Positions 8,379 through 16,849 of a stretch of DNA of 33,788 nucleotides are shown here, one piece after another (within the stretch, counting starts at the first letter, position 1; every line of letters begins with the position of its first letter). The position numbers were made by a program, and so were the translations under genes. The notes under the pieces are model-generated. The model was not told the origin of the DNA and did no database searches. It saw only the letters and a program-made list of their open reading frames with translations. Where the stretch lies: contig JAJZQN010000043.1 of NCBI GenBank assembly GCA_021847605.1, forward strand, positions 1 to 33,788. The letters are read 5' to 3'. Origin of the DNA: Pseudomonadota bacterium (GTDB lineage Bacteria; Pseudomonadota; Alphaproteobacteria; Sphingomonadales; Sphingomonadaceae).

Positions 8379-8993
8379 TCAGGCCGGCTGGTCGGCGCGG
8401 CTGGCGCCTTCGCCGTCCAGGTTCAGGGCGGCGAAATCCCAGTTGATCGCTTCCTTCAGCAGCTTTTCGGCATAGGCCGGGCGCAGGTTGCGATAATCGA
8501 TGTAATAGGCATGTTCCCACACGTCGAGGATCAGCAGCGGGGCATGGCCTTCATGCGCGACGGGGGTGTCGGCGTCATGATAGCTGGTCACTTCCAGCTT
8601 GCCGTCCTTCAGGATCAGCGCGGCCCAGCCGCTGGCGAAGTGACCAACGGCTTCGGCCTTCAGCTTTTCGATGAGGGCGTCGACCGAACCGAAGGCTTCT
8701 TCGATCTTGGCGAGCAGTTCGCCGGTCGGCGCGGTCTTCACCGGCGACAGCGAGTTCCAGTAGAAAGTGTGGTTCCAGATCTGACCGACCTGATTGAACA
8801 GACCGCCCTTGGACGACTTGATCAGCTCGACCAGCGACTTGCCCTGAAGCGAGGCGTCGGCGGCGACCAGTTCATTGGCCTTCACGACATAGGCATTATG
8901 ATGCTTGCCATGGTGGAAATCGAAGGTTTCGACGGACAGGATGTCGCCAAATGCATCCTTGGCATAGGGCAGGTCGGGAAGAACAAAGGCCAT
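8379..8993 (-). CDS. sodB: Superoxide dismutase, iron type
   Basis: Cytoplasmic enzyme that converts superoxide to oxygen and hydrogen peroxide. The 204 residues begin MAFVLPDLPY. Metal ligands are His27 (DFHHGKHHNAYV), His75 (IWNHTFYWNS), Asp157 and His161 (LDVWEHAYYIDY). The FNQVGQIWNHTFYW and GHFASGWAAL blocks favour iron over manganese. The start at 8993 is supported by GAGGAG at 9001-9006; an upstream ATG at 9014 would add seven residues not typical of the family. A strong terminator follows the gene. It is a single-gene unit, divergent from the Flp pilin gene. Confidence 0.96.
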   Translation of the reverse strand: MAFVLPDLPYAKDAFGDILSVETFDFHHGKHHNAYVVKANELVAADASLQGKSLVELIKSSKGGLFNQVGQIWNHTFYWNSLSPVKTAPTGELLAKIEEAFGSVDALIEKLKAEAVGHFASGWAALILKDGKLEVTSYHDADTPVAHEGHAPLLILDVWEHAYYIDYRNLRPAYAEKLLKEAINWDFAALNLDGEGASRADQPA

Positions 8994-9266
8994 GGCGGAA
9001 CTCCTCGGGTTCATTATGGGGCAGCCGCGCGCAGGGCTGGCGCGGCCGGTTGATCATATGGTCCATGCGGGGCGTGGACGCCTCCGTCGCTTCCCATATG
9101 CGTACCCAACGCCCAAGAAAACAGATATGTGCCTATTGCGAAACGATTGCAGAAAAAGGGGATTTTCAAGCCATTCGTCGCATGTGCGGCCCGGCCTGCG
9201 CCACCGTTAAAGGCTTTTCAAGATTAAGGATTTACCCCTCGTCGCCAACTCAAGAAAGGACATGTG

Positions 9267-9431
9267 GTGGTAAATAAGCTCCGAACCCTGCGGCGTAACC
9301 AGAAAGGCGCCACGGCCATCGAATATGGGCTGATCGCCGCTCTGATCGCGGTTGCCGCCATCGGCGCGATGAGCAGCCTCGGCACGAAATTGGGCGGCAC
9401 CTTCAACAATGTGAAGAACAATATGCGCTGA
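9267..9431 (+). CDS. Flp-family type IVb pilin subunit
   Basis: A short gene of 54 codons. The product has the Flp pilin pattern: a basic leader (VNKLRTLRRNQKGA), then TAIEYGLIAALIAVAAIGAM, in which the glutamate five residues into the hydrophobic stretch and the following tyrosine are family hallmarks. A short tail (SSLGTKLGGTFNNVKNNMR) follows. Prepilin peptidase would cut before the hydrophobic helix and the subunit would build Tad pili for surface attachment. AGAAAGGA at 9253-9260 precedes GTG codons at 9264 and 9267; I chose 9267 for spacing. No tad assembly genes are in this window, so the subunit stands apart or its cluster lies elsewhere. Confidence 0.85.
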   Translation: MVNKLRTLRRNQKGATAIEYGLIAALIAVAAIGAMSSLGTKLGGTFNNVKNNMR

Positions 9432-9480
9432 TCTTTTTCAGAGCAGGAGCCGGGTGCCGGCCTTCTGCCCCAGCGGCCGT

Positions 9481-10137
9481 TCATCCCTGCGGCGGGGTCG
9501 TCTCGCCCACATCGTCGCTGGCCGGCTCGTCGCCCAGCGTCAGACCATGGCGCAGCAGCATCGGCAGGTTCGCGCCTGCAAAGACCACCGAAACGATGGT
9601 CACGCCCCACACCTTCACCGCCAGCCATGTGTCGAAACTCATCGACCGGCGCATCACTTCGTTGGCGACGGCCATGGCGACGAAGAACAGCGCCCAGTTG
9701 CGCGACAGCTTCATCCAGCCTTCATGCGTCAGTCCGTCATAGGCCGCCTGCAACAGATATTGCAGCAACGGCTTGCCGCGCAGCCACCCGGCAAACAGCA
9801 TCAAAGCGAAAAAGGCATAGATGATCGTCGGCTTGATCTGAATGAAGCTCTGATCATGGAAATAGATGGTCAGGCCGCCGAAGAACAGGATCAGCAGCGC
9901 CGACAGCCACAGCATCGGCGACACGCGGCCCAGCTTCACCTTGGACACGATCACCGCGATCACGATGGACGCCATGAACGCCGCCGTACCAAACGTCATG
10001 GCGGTGATCGGATTGCCCGGTCCCCAGATCCAGCCCGCGCCTTTGTACGTCAGGAAAAAGACGAGCAGCGGCCCGAAATCCAGCGCGAGGCTGAGCGTAC
10101 CGTTATGGGGGGGCTTGGCGGGCGTTGATGTCGTCAT
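9481..10137 (-). CDS. yciB: Inner-membrane protein YciB (intracellular septation protein A family)
   Basis: A 218-residue integral membrane protein with about five or six hydrophobic segments. The family signature is clear: LALDFGPLLVFFLTY near the N-terminus, FGGLTIYFHDQSFIQIKPTIIYAFFALML in the middle, and WMKLSRNWALFFVAMAVANEVM later. The family is linked to cell-envelope synthesis and septation, with no known reaction. AGGAT lies just upstream of the ATG at 10137. It is the last gene of the leftward dapF-mtaB-ftsY run but is separated from ftsY by 130 bases containing an inverted repeat. Confidence 0.92.
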   Translation of the reverse strand: MTTSTPAKPPHNGTLSLALDFGPLLVFFLTYKGAGWIWGPGNPITAMTFGTAAFMASIVIAVIVSKVKLGRVSPMLWLSALLILFFGGLTIYFHDQSFIQIKPTIIYAFFALMLFAGWLRGKPLLQYLLQAAYDGLTHEGWMKLSRNWALFFVAMAVANEVMRRSMSFDTWLAVKVWGVTIVSVVFAGANLPMLLRHGLTLGDEPASDDVGETTPPQG

Positions 10138-10149
10138 ATTTTATCCTTT

Positions 10150-10236
10150 GTCATTCCCGCGAAGGCGGGAATCCATCTCCACCCCTATGTCCGTCAGCAA
10201 GGTCGAGAGATGGATCCCCGCCTTCGCGGGGATGAC
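10150..10236. repeat. Long inverted repeat of the GCGAAGGCGGG type
   Basis: Arms at 10150-10179 and 10207-10236 are near-perfect complements of 30 bases, with a 27-base spacer. The core TTCCCGCGAAGGCGGGAA is itself palindromic. Elements of this kind are dispersed in many proteobacterial genomes and yield the familiar shadow peptides SFPRRRESI and WIPAFAGMT when translated. Here it lies between ftsY and yciB, where the RNA hairpin could reduce read-through or stabilise the upstream message. Confidence 0.85.
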
Positions 10237-10267
10237 GGGAAAGATGTTAAAAGCAGCGCGAGCGATG

Positions 10268-11206
10268 TCACCGCGCATAGGCCGTCCCGGCGATCGCCCG
10301 CGCCATGTCGCCCGGATCGAACGGGCGCAGATCCTCGATCTTTTCGCCAACGCCGATCGCGTGGATGGGCAGGCGATATTTCTCCGCCGCTGCAACCAGC
10401 ACACCGCCGCGCGCCGTGCCGTCCAGCTTGGTCATGACCAGCCCCGTCACCTGCGCGGTTTCCTTGAACACTTCGATCTGGCTCAACGCATTCTGTCCCG
10501 TGGTGGCATCCAGTACCAGGACAACGTCGTGCGGGGCGGCCGGGTTCAATCGGCCCAGAACGCGGCGCACCTTGGCCAGTTCGTCCATCAGTTCGGTTTT
10601 GTTGTGCAGCCGCCCGGCGGTGTCGACGATCAGCACGTCGATGCCGGTCGCCGTCGCCTGCTTCACCGCGTCGAACACGATGCCGGCCGCGTCGCCGCCT
10701 TCCTTGCCCGCCACGATGGGGATGCCCAGTCGTTCGGCCCACACCTTAAGCTGGCCGATGGCCGCCGCGCGGAACGTGTCGCCCGCCGCCAGCATCACGC
10801 CATAATCCTGCTCCAGGAAATTATTGGCCAGCTTGGCGATGGTCGTCGTCTTGCCCGATCCGTTGACGCCGATCACCAATATGACCTGCGGACGCGGGAA
10901 GGCTTCGATTTCCAATGGCCGGGCGACCGGGGCGAGGGTCTTCTCGATCTCCTCCGCGATGATCTCGCGCAGATAGTCCTCGGTCAGTTCCTTGTTATAC
11001 CGCCCCTCGGCCAGCCGGTCGCGCACCCGCGCGGCCATGGCGGGGCCAAGGTCCGACATGATCAGCGCCTCCTCGATCTCGTCGAGGGTCTGCGTGTCGA
11101 GCGCGGCTTTGGTGAATAGCCCGGTGAGGTTGTCGCCGAGCCTGTCGGATGTGCGCTTGAGGCCGCCGAACAGGCGGTCGCGCCAGCTATTGCCGGTATC
11201 AGTCAT
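10268..11206 (-). CDS. ftsY: Signal recognition particle receptor FtsY
   Basis: FtsY is the membrane-associated GTPase that receives ribosome-SRP complexes and hands nascent chains to the Sec translocon. The 312 residues show the helical N domain (about 15-95) and the G domain: P-loop GVNGSGKTTTIAK (113-125), GDTFRAAAIGQL, DTAGRLHNKTELMDEL and TKLDGTARGG, then the C-terminal IHAIGVGEKIEDLRPFDP. The acidic N-terminal A domain of E. coli FtsY is absent, as in many alphaproteobacteria. Its ATG shares one base with the mtaB stop (TAATG), so translation is coupled. Confidence 0.97.
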   Translation of the reverse strand: MTDTGNSWRDRLFGGLKRTSDRLGDNLTGLFTKAALDTQTLDEIEEALIMSDLGPAMAARVRDRLAEGRYNKELTEDYLREIIAEEIEKTLAPVARPLEIEAFPRPQVILVIGVNGSGKTTTIAKLANNFLEQDYGVMLAAGDTFRAAAIGQLKVWAERLGIPIVAGKEGGDAAGIVFDAVKQATATGIDVLIVDTAGRLHNKTELMDELAKVRRVLGRLNPAAPHDVVLVLDATTGQNALSQIEVFKETAQVTGLVMTKLDGTARGGVLVAAAEKYRLPIHAIGVGEKIEDLRPFDPGDMARAIAGTAYAR

Positions 11207-12492
11207 TATGCCGCCTCTTGCGCGATCAGCGTGTCCTTCTCAAGCCCCGTGATGGTCGCACGGACGATAGAGGAGGGGGCTTGTCCCGTTGCGAAGCGCA
11301 CCGGGGCGAAATTTTCGGCATGACCGGTCATGCCGCTGCGCTCGACCAGCACCGATTGCGAGGTGCCGATCAGGCTGCGCAGCCAGTCGGTACGGCGCGT
11401 GGCGCAGGCATCCCGCAGCCGCGCGGCGCGTGCCTTGATCGTGGGCCGATCCACCTGCGGCATACGCGCGGCGGGCGTGCCGACACGCGGCGAATAGGGA
11501 AAGATATGGCCGTGAACGATGTCGCATTGTTCGACCAGCTTCAGGCTGTTTTCGAACATCGCCTCATCCTCGGTCGGGAATCCGGCGATGATGTCGGCCC
11601 CGATGCTGATGTCCGGGCGCGCCGCCTTCACCCGTTCGACGATGGCGATGGCGTCGGCGCGCATATGGCGCCGTTTCATGCGCTTCAGGATCATGTCGTC
11701 GCCTGCCTGCAACGACAGGTGCAGATGCGGCATCATGCGCGGCTCATGCGCGATCAGGTCGAACAGGCGCTCGTCAATCTCCACACTGTCGATCGACGAC
11801 AGGCGCAACCGCCGCAAATCCGGCACGCCCTTCAATATCCGTTCGATCAGCAGGCCCAGCGAAGGACTACCCGGCAGGTCGGGGCCATAGCTGGTCACGT
11901 CCACCCCAGTCAGCACGATCTCGCTATAGCCGGCATCCGCCAGTTGCTTCGCCTTTTCCACCACGGCGCCGGCCGGCACCGACCGGCTGTTCCCCCGGCC
12001 ATAGGGGATGATGCAGAATGTGCAGCGATGGTCGCAGCCATTCTGCACCTCAAGGAACGCGCGGGCATGGTCGGCGAAGGCGCTGGCCATATGCGGTGCC
12101 GTTTCCCGCACGGCCATGATGTCCGACACGCGCACGTCCGGCGCAGCCCAACCTCCGCTCGTGTCGAGCGCAGTCGAGACAGGTTCGCGCGCCGTGATGT
12201 AGCTGCCCGCCTCCATCTTTTCCCGATTGCCGATCACCCCATCGACTTCGGCCATGGCGGCGAACGTTTCCGGCTCGGTCTGCGCCGCGCATCCGGTAAC
12301 GAGGATGCGGGCATCGGGTCGCTCGCGCCGCGCCCGGCGGATCGCCTGCCGCGTCTGGCGCACCGCTTCAGCCGTCACGGCACAGCTATTGACGACGATC
12401 AGGTCGTCCTGACCCTGCGCCATATCCCGGATCGCCTCGCTCTCCGCGATATTCAGGCGACATCCCATGGTGATGATGTCGGGACCGCTCAT
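11206..12492 (-). CDS. mtaB: tRNA t6A37 methylthiotransferase MtaB
   Basis: A radical-SAM enzyme that adds a methylthio group to t6A at position 37 of tRNAs reading ANN codons. The 428-residue protein has the N-terminal UPF0004 domain with Cys11, Cys37 and Cys68 as cluster ligands. The radical-SAM motif CDHRCTFC follows (Cys153, Cys157, Cys160), then a C-terminal TRAM-like region. GLNP-type MiaB features are lacking, and the order dapF-mtaB-ftsY is typical of MtaB in alphaproteobacteria. Its ATG overlaps the dapF stop by one base (TGATG). A short palindromic repeat is embedded in frame at 12157-12181, in the linker before RVSDIMAVRET. Confidence 0.93.
   Translation of the reverse strand: MSGPDIITMGCRLNIAESEAIRDMAQGQDDLIVVNSCAVTAEAVRQTRQAIRRARRERPDARILVTGCAAQTEPETFAAMAEVDGVIGNREKMEAGSYITAREPVSTALDTSGGWAAPDVRVSDIMAVRETAPHMASAFADHARAFLEVQNGCDHRCTFCIIPYGRGNSRSVPAGAVVEKAKQLADAGYSEIVLTGVDVTSYGPDLPGSPSLGLLIERILKGVPDLRRLRLSSIDSVEIDERLFDLIAHEPRMMPHLHLSLQAGDDMILKRMKRRHMRADAIAIVERVKAARPDISIGADIIAGFPTEDEAMFENSLKLVEQCDIVHGHIFPYSPRVGTPAARMPQVDRPTIKARAARLRDACATRRTDWLRSLIGTSQSVLVERSGMTGHAENFAPVRFATGQAPSSIVRATITGLEKDTLIAQEAA
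12157..12181. repeat. Short dispersed-type repeat embedded in mtaB
   Basis: The sequence around GTGTCGAGCGCAGTCGAGAC has two GTCGAG units and TGTC/GACA outer ends. I recognise this word as one scattered through sphingomonad genomes, mostly between genes. Here it is translated in frame as part of EPVSTALDTSG, in a variable linker. The assignment as a repeat rests on recall of the word, because only one copy is in this window. Confidence 0.45.
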
Positions 12493-13292
12493 CAGAAGCG
12501 CGCCCAGTCAGCCTCGCCGTCGAAGACATGGGTGGCGGGGCCGGTCATGCGGATCGTCCCGCCCGGCGCCCACGCGATGGTCAGGTCGCCGCCCGGCAGG
12601 CTGACCGTCACCGGCTCGGCCATCATCTTGCGACTGATCGCCGCGACGGCGGTGGCGCACGCGCCGGTGCCGCATGCCCGCGTCAGGCCCGCGCCACGTT
12701 CCCACACGATCAGCCGGATGTGATTGTCGCCCACGACCTGCGCAAAGTTCACATTCACGCGCGCGGGGAACAGCGGGTCATGCTCGATCATCGGCCCGAC
12801 CCGTTCGAAATCCACCGCGTTCAGATCGTCCACGAAGAAGATCACATGCGGATTGCCGACATTGACGGCGGCGGGTGCGGGCAGGTCTTCCCAGCTCGCG
12901 CCCATGTGGAGCGTATCCATGGGATAGGCCAGCGGAATGGCATCCCACTCGAAGCGCGGTGCGCCCATTTCGACGCTGGCCCCGCCATCGACCGATTGCG
13001 CGTTCAGCAACCCGGCCTTGGTGCGGATGGTTACGTCGCGCCCGACGAACAGCGGCACGCAGCGCGTCGCATTGCCGCACGCCTCGACCTCGCTGCCGTC
13101 CGAATTGAAAATCTGCATCGACACGTCGGCGTCGTCAGCATCGCCAATAATGATCAACTGATCGCACCCGATCCCCGCATGCCGATCCGCAATCGCCCGC
13201 GCTCGCGCTTCCGTCATCGCCACGTCGCCCTCACGCGCGTCGATCACGACAAAATCGTTGCCCAGCCCATGCATCTTTGAAAAACGTCCCAT
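12492..13292 (-). CDS. dapF: Diaminopimelate epimerase DapF
   Basis: Converts LL- to meso-diaminopimelate, the last step before lysine and the source of the peptidoglycan cross-linking residue. The cofactor-free racemase uses two cysteines, and both are visible in the 266-residue protein: Cys72 in EACGNATRC and Cys207 in TRACGTGACATA. The start MGRFSKMHGLGNDFVVID is characteristic. It heads the tightly overlapping set dapF-mtaB-ftsY. It lies 40 bases after the TonB-C gene, so it may be read from the upstream transcript or from its own promoter. Confidence 0.97.
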   Translation of the reverse strand: MGRFSKMHGLGNDFVVIDAREGDVAMTEARARAIADRHAGIGCDQLIIIGDADDADVSMQIFNSDGSEVEACGNATRCVPLFVGRDVTIRTKAGLLNAQSVDGGASVEMGAPRFEWDAIPLAYPMDTLHMGASWEDLPAPAAVNVGNPHVIFFVDDLNAVDFERVGPMIEHDPLFPARVNVNFAQVVGDNHIRLIVWERGAGLTRACGTGACATAVAAISRKMMAEPVTVSLPGGDLTIAWAPGGTIRMTGPATHVFDGEADWARF

Positions 13293-13332
13293 GCCCGCGC
13301 ATGTAGTGGGAGTGAGGGTAAAAGACCAGCCG

Positions 13333-13968
13333 CTACAGCGGGACGACCTTGAAGAGAACGCGGAAGCCGCGCATCAGACTGATCGGTTCTCCAGCATCAT
13401 TCGTCGTCACCGCCTCATAACCATTTTTTGCCTGAGTACAGGCGATTTTTGGGAATGGCGCAGGGCTTTTATCAAATTGACCCTGTTCGCAGTAGGCGAT
13501 GTGGCCTGTTGTATCGATCCTGACCATGAGCAAGACTTCCTGTTCTTGCAGGCCGCCAGGAAGCTGTTTTACCTGCAACTCCATGTCGGCATCTTTGATC
13601 GCTGACGGAGGGGGTGCAGAACGTGGTGGAGGGGATGAGTGGGTCGGATGTCGCCAGGTCAGGCGCCCGTTATATGTATCATAGACTGGCTGGCCATTTT
13701 CATCAGCGGCAGGCTTGAACTGGGCGCGAGTGGATATGGCGACGCATGTAATCCGGTCCAACTCGGGGAAACCGCTCGATTGCGTGATGTAACATCGCGT
13801 AACCTTGCCCTCAGGGGATATGAGCAGCGAAAATCCTACGGTGCCTTCCTCGCCGCGCTTTTTTGCGCCGACCGGATAATCCGCGTCGCTGGTCCAACTT
13901 CCCGGATAATTGGCGGGCATTGCGCGCGTCAGCGCACTGGCCAACATCAGCCCTAACAATATCCCCAC
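13333..13968 (-). CDS. Exported TonB C-terminal-domain protein
   Basis: A 211-residue protein with a short hydrophobic N-terminus (MGILLGLMLASALTRAMP), probably a signal peptide. A TonB-C-like domain follows (about 28-105): GEEGTVGFSLLISPEGKVTRCYITQSSGFPELDRITC, with two cysteines able to form a disulfide. A proline-rich link (HSSPPPRSAPPPS) leads to a second half carrying VLLMVRIDTTGHIAYCEQG, which looks like a degenerate second copy of the same fold. There is no long periplasm-spanning linker, so it is not an ordinary TonB energiser. The GTG start at 13968 has AGGGGA five bases upstream. It lies 12 bases after the permease gene. Function unknown. Confidence 0.75.
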   Translation of the reverse strand: MGILLGLMLASALTRAMPANYPGSWTSDADYPVGAKKRGEEGTVGFSLLISPEGKVTRCYITQSSGFPELDRITCVAISTRAQFKPAADENGQPVYDTYNGRLTWRHPTHSSPPPRSAPPPSAIKDADMELQVKQLPGGLQEQEVLLMVRIDTTGHIAYCEQGQFDKSPAPFPKIACTQAKNGYEAVTTNDAGEPISLMRGFRVLFKVVPL

Positions 13969-13980
13969 TGAGATCCCCTG

Positions 13981-15375
13981 CTACTTTACCACAGTCCGCT
14001 TTTGCCCGTACAGAAAATACACGCCCAACCCAATGACATTCCACGCGATGCACGCGCCGATGGTCTTCATCGGCAGGCTGGCGAAGAGATAGGCGCAGCC
14101 CAGCACCGCGCCCAGTCCCACCAGCGTCGCGGCCGGCGTGCGAAACGGACGTTTCAGGTCCGGCGACCGGCGGCGCAGGATCAGCAGGCACAGCCCCACG
14201 GCGGTAAAGGCGATCAGCGTTCCGGCATTGGCCAGCGCCGCAATCTCGTCGATCGGCAGCAACCCGGCGATCACCGCAACCAGCACAGCCGTCACCGCCG
14301 TGATCCGCGCCGGCGTCCCCCGCCGCGAAATTTTCGCCAGGCTTTGCGGCAGGAAACCGTCCCGCGCCATGACAAGGAAGATGCGGCTCTGCCCATAGAG
14401 AAAGCCCAGCAATACGGTGGGCAGCGCGATGACGGCGGCGATCGCGACGATCCGGGCGATGCTACCCTGACCCATTTCCCGCAGGATCAGTGCCAGCGGT
14501 TCCGGGCTGTCGGCAAAGCGGGTGAAGGGCAGGGCGCCGACCGCAGCGGCGGCCACCGCGACATAGATGATGGTGCAGGCGACCAGCGATCCGACGATAC
14601 CGATGGCCAGATCACGGTCCGGGTTCTTCGCTTCCTCCGCCGCTGTGGAAATCGCGTCGAAGCCATAGAAGGCGAAGAAGATGATCGCCGCCGCGGCCAT
14701 CACGCCGCGTTCGATCCCGTCCGGTCCCATATGTTTGGCGAACCCGAACGGCATGAACGGCTCCAGATTCTGTGCGTCGAACGCAGGCAGGGCATAGGCG
14801 ACGAACAGGCTGAGCGTCACGATCTTGATCAGCACGAGGATGGAGTTCAGCCGCGCGCTTTCCTGCGTGCCGACCATCAGCAACCCGGCGACCACCGCGA
14901 TGATGAAGATGGCGGGCAGGTTGATGATCCCGCCCAGTTCCGGTCCCTTTGTCAGCGCTTCAGGGAAACCCAGCGGCGTCAGCAACGGTCCGGCATAGCC
15001 CGACCATCCGACCGCCACGGTCGATACGACCAGCGAATATTCAAGAATCAGGCTCCACCCCACGACCCACGCAATGCCTTCGCCCAGCACGACATAGGAG
15101 TAGCTATAGGCGCTGCCCGCCGCCGGCATCATGGTGGACAATTCGGCATAGGCGAGCGCGGCGCAGGCGCAGATGGCACCCGCAATCGCAAAGGAGAGCA
15201 GCACCGCAGGACCGGCCCGGTCGGCACCCACGCCGATCAGCGTCAAAATGCCCGTGCCGACGATCGCGCCGACGCCGAGAGCCAACAGGTGCGGCCAGGA
15301 CAGGGTGCGCGCCATCCGCTGGCCTTCGCTTGCAGGCGTCATCGCCTCCATCGGCTTCCGGCGTGTCCAGCTCAT
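13981..15375 (-). CDS. APC-superfamily amino acid permease
   Basis: A 464-residue inner-membrane transporter with about 12 membrane segments. The first helix region HLLALGVGAIVGTGILTLIGVGADRAGPAVLLSF carries the GA-I-GTGI motif that binds the amino acid backbone in this superfamily. The block FFAFYGFDAISTAAEEAKNPDRDLAIGI is the consensus of the cationic amino acid transporter (CAT/YfnA-like) branch. The substrate cannot be read from sequence. GGGGAG lies about 10 bases upstream of the ATG at 15375. It is first in the leftward run that continues through the TonB-C gene to dapF; a functional link to lysine/DAP synthesis is only suggested by position. Confidence 0.92.
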   Translation of the reverse strand: MSWTRRKPMEAMTPASEGQRMARTLSWPHLLALGVGAIVGTGILTLIGVGADRAGPAVLLSFAIAGAICACAALAYAELSTMMPAAGSAYSYSYVVLGEGIAWVVGWSLILEYSLVVSTVAVGWSGYAGPLLTPLGFPEALTKGPELGGIINLPAIFIIAVVAGLLMVGTQESARLNSILVLIKIVTLSLFVAYALPAFDAQNLEPFMPFGFAKHMGPDGIERGVMAAAAIIFFAFYGFDAISTAAEEAKNPDRDLAIGIVGSLVACTIIYVAVAAAAVGALPFTRFADSPEPLALILREMGQGSIARIVAIAAVIALPTVLLGFLYGQSRIFLVMARDGFLPQSLAKISRRGTPARITAVTAVLVAVIAGLLPIDEIAALANAGTLIAFTAVGLCLLILRRRSPDLKRPFRTPAATLVGLGAVLGCAYLFASLPMKTIGACIAWNVIGLGVYFLYGQKRTVVK

Positions 15376-15469
15376 GATGTGGCGCTCCCCTCGTTATTCA
15401 ACGCGCATATTTCAGGGCGCGGACGCTGGCCCAAAGCGGTGTGATGCGCAAGGGGGGCTATGCGTTCAG

Positions 15470-16849
15470 TCAGCGCACTCCTGATGAAGAGGGCGCTGCC
15501 ATACAGGCCGCATAAAGCGCGCCCACCGCCTGAAATACGCGCTGCGCCATTTGCGGATCGTTGGGTACGCCAAAGCCAGTCATGACCCAGCCTTCCTCAT
15601 TCGGGCCGAGTGCGACGAAATCCCCGTCGATCGCGGGCTTGCTAATCTTCCGCCAGTCGACGATCCGGCTGTTCAGCTTGACGCTCACATCTTCGCTTCG
15701 GTTGACGACATCGCCCAGAAACAGCGTCGACTGGCATTGCGCGCCGGGTTGTGCGGCCTGAACGGCCGTCACTATCCGCCGCGACCACATATAATAGCCG
15801 TTGCCGGCTGGTTTGGCGCCGGTGAAGAAATTGATCTTCCCCTGTGCAGCGGCATTGGCCAGCAGGGCCATGCTGCCGGCGGGCGATGTCGCGTCGGCCA
15901 GCGCCTGTGCCTGCTGCCCCCCGATCACATCCGCCATGAACTGCGCGAAATCGGCCTGCTGCATCAGCCGCCCGATATTGGGCAGGTCTTGCAGATTTTG
16001 CAGGTTGATGAGGTTGCGTCGGGCCAGATCCTTGATCGCGCTTTCCATCAATTCCGCCGATCCGGACGCACCGGCCAGCGTCGCGCGCGTCAGGTAGATT
16101 TCGGAATAGGTCGGGTCGGCCTCTTCCGCGGCGGTCAGGACGGGGGCTGCCCGGCTCCAGTCCAGCGTGCGGGCTTCCGCGACGCGCGCCGTCGCGATCT
16201 GGCGCAAGGTGGGGGATATTTTCTTCAGTTCCGCTTCCGCCTGATCATAGGCGGCGCTGCCCGGCATCGCCTGCTGCACCTGTCGCAGCACGCGGGCGGC
16301 GTCGATCGGCTGGTTGAGCCGGTTCGCATAGAGATCGGCTGCCTTGAACGCGAAGTCTGGCGCATTGCGGCCGCTATTCCATCCCTCTTCGAACAGGCGA
16401 GCGGCCTTGCCGATCAATCCTTCGGACAGGGCGGTGTCAGCATCGCTCACGCTGGTCGTGCCCTGGCGCAGCGACCGGATGGTCCCGGCCAGCTTTTCTA
16501 CGGCGGGGCGTGCGCTGTCGGGCGCCTTGGCCAGTGCATCGTTCGCCTCGGTTTCGGCGGCATCGAACTGGCGCAGGCCCATATAGGCCATCGCCACATA
16601 ATAATGGGCGCGATAATCGCTGCCGTCGATCCGGGTTGCATCCTTGGCCACAGCCAGCGCCTCGATGAAGCGTTCCTGCGTCAGCAATGTCTTGGCCTGT
16701 TCGACCTGCGCATCATTGGCCGACTGGGCTTGAGCGACCGGCGATAAGGACAAGAGTGCGACGGATGCGGCGAACCGGAAACGGGCGACCCGCGACAAAT
16801 GGATGATGCTCACAATTTCTTTCCGCATATCATGGGTTCGACGGCTCAT
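15470..16849 (-). CDS. Exported tetratricopeptide-repeat protein of unknown function
   Basis: A 459-residue protein. After a positively charged start it has a signal peptide (about residues 24-42, FRFAASVALLSLSPVAQAQ). TPR helices then cover about 45-115 (for example QAKTLLTQERFIEALAVAKDATRIDGSDYRAHYYVAMAYMGLRQFDAAE), and more loosely repeated helices extend to about 300. The C-terminal part (about 340-455) is a globular domain including FFTGAKPAGNGYYMWSRRIVTAVQAA and a conserved-looking cysteine pair. I do not recognise the family. Its ATG overlaps the stop of the Tat-signal gene upstream (ATGA), so the two are translated together and probably function together. A second ATG at 16828 is possible. 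Confidence 0.75.
   Translation of the reverse strand: MSRRTHDMRKEIVSIIHLSRVARFRFAASVALLSLSPVAQAQSANDAQVEQAKTLLTQERFIEALAVAKDATRIDGSDYRAHYYVAMAYMGLRQFDAAETEANDALAKAPDSARPAVEKLAGTIRSLRQGTTSVSDADTALSEGLIGKAARLFEEGWNSGRNAPDFAFKAADLYANRLNQPIDAARVLRQVQQAMPGSAAYDQAEAELKKISPTLRQIATARVAEARTLDWSRAAPVLTAAEEADPTYSEIYLTRATLAGASGSAELMESAIKDLARRNLINLQNLQDLPNIGRLMQQADFAQFMADVIGGQQAQALADATSPAGSMALLANAAAQGKINFFTGAKPAGNGYYMWSRRIVTAVQAAQPGAQCQSTLFLGDVVNRSEDVSVKLNSRIVDWRKISKPAIDGDFVALGPNEEGWVMTGFGVPNDPQMAQRVFQAVGALYAACMAAPSSSGVR

Noticed and set aside
9866..11119. A plus-strand frame containing SFPRRRESI and WIPAFAGMT
   Set aside because: These peptides are translations of the inverted repeat at 10150-10236, and the rest is antisense to yciB and ftsY.
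11218..12723. A 501-codon plus-strand frame
   Set aside because: It is antisense to mtaB and dapF, and its product is an H/R/Q-rich shadow without motifs.
14002..15444. A 480-codon plus-strand frame
   Set aside because: It is the complement of the permease gene; low-complexity R/Q/H/D composition.
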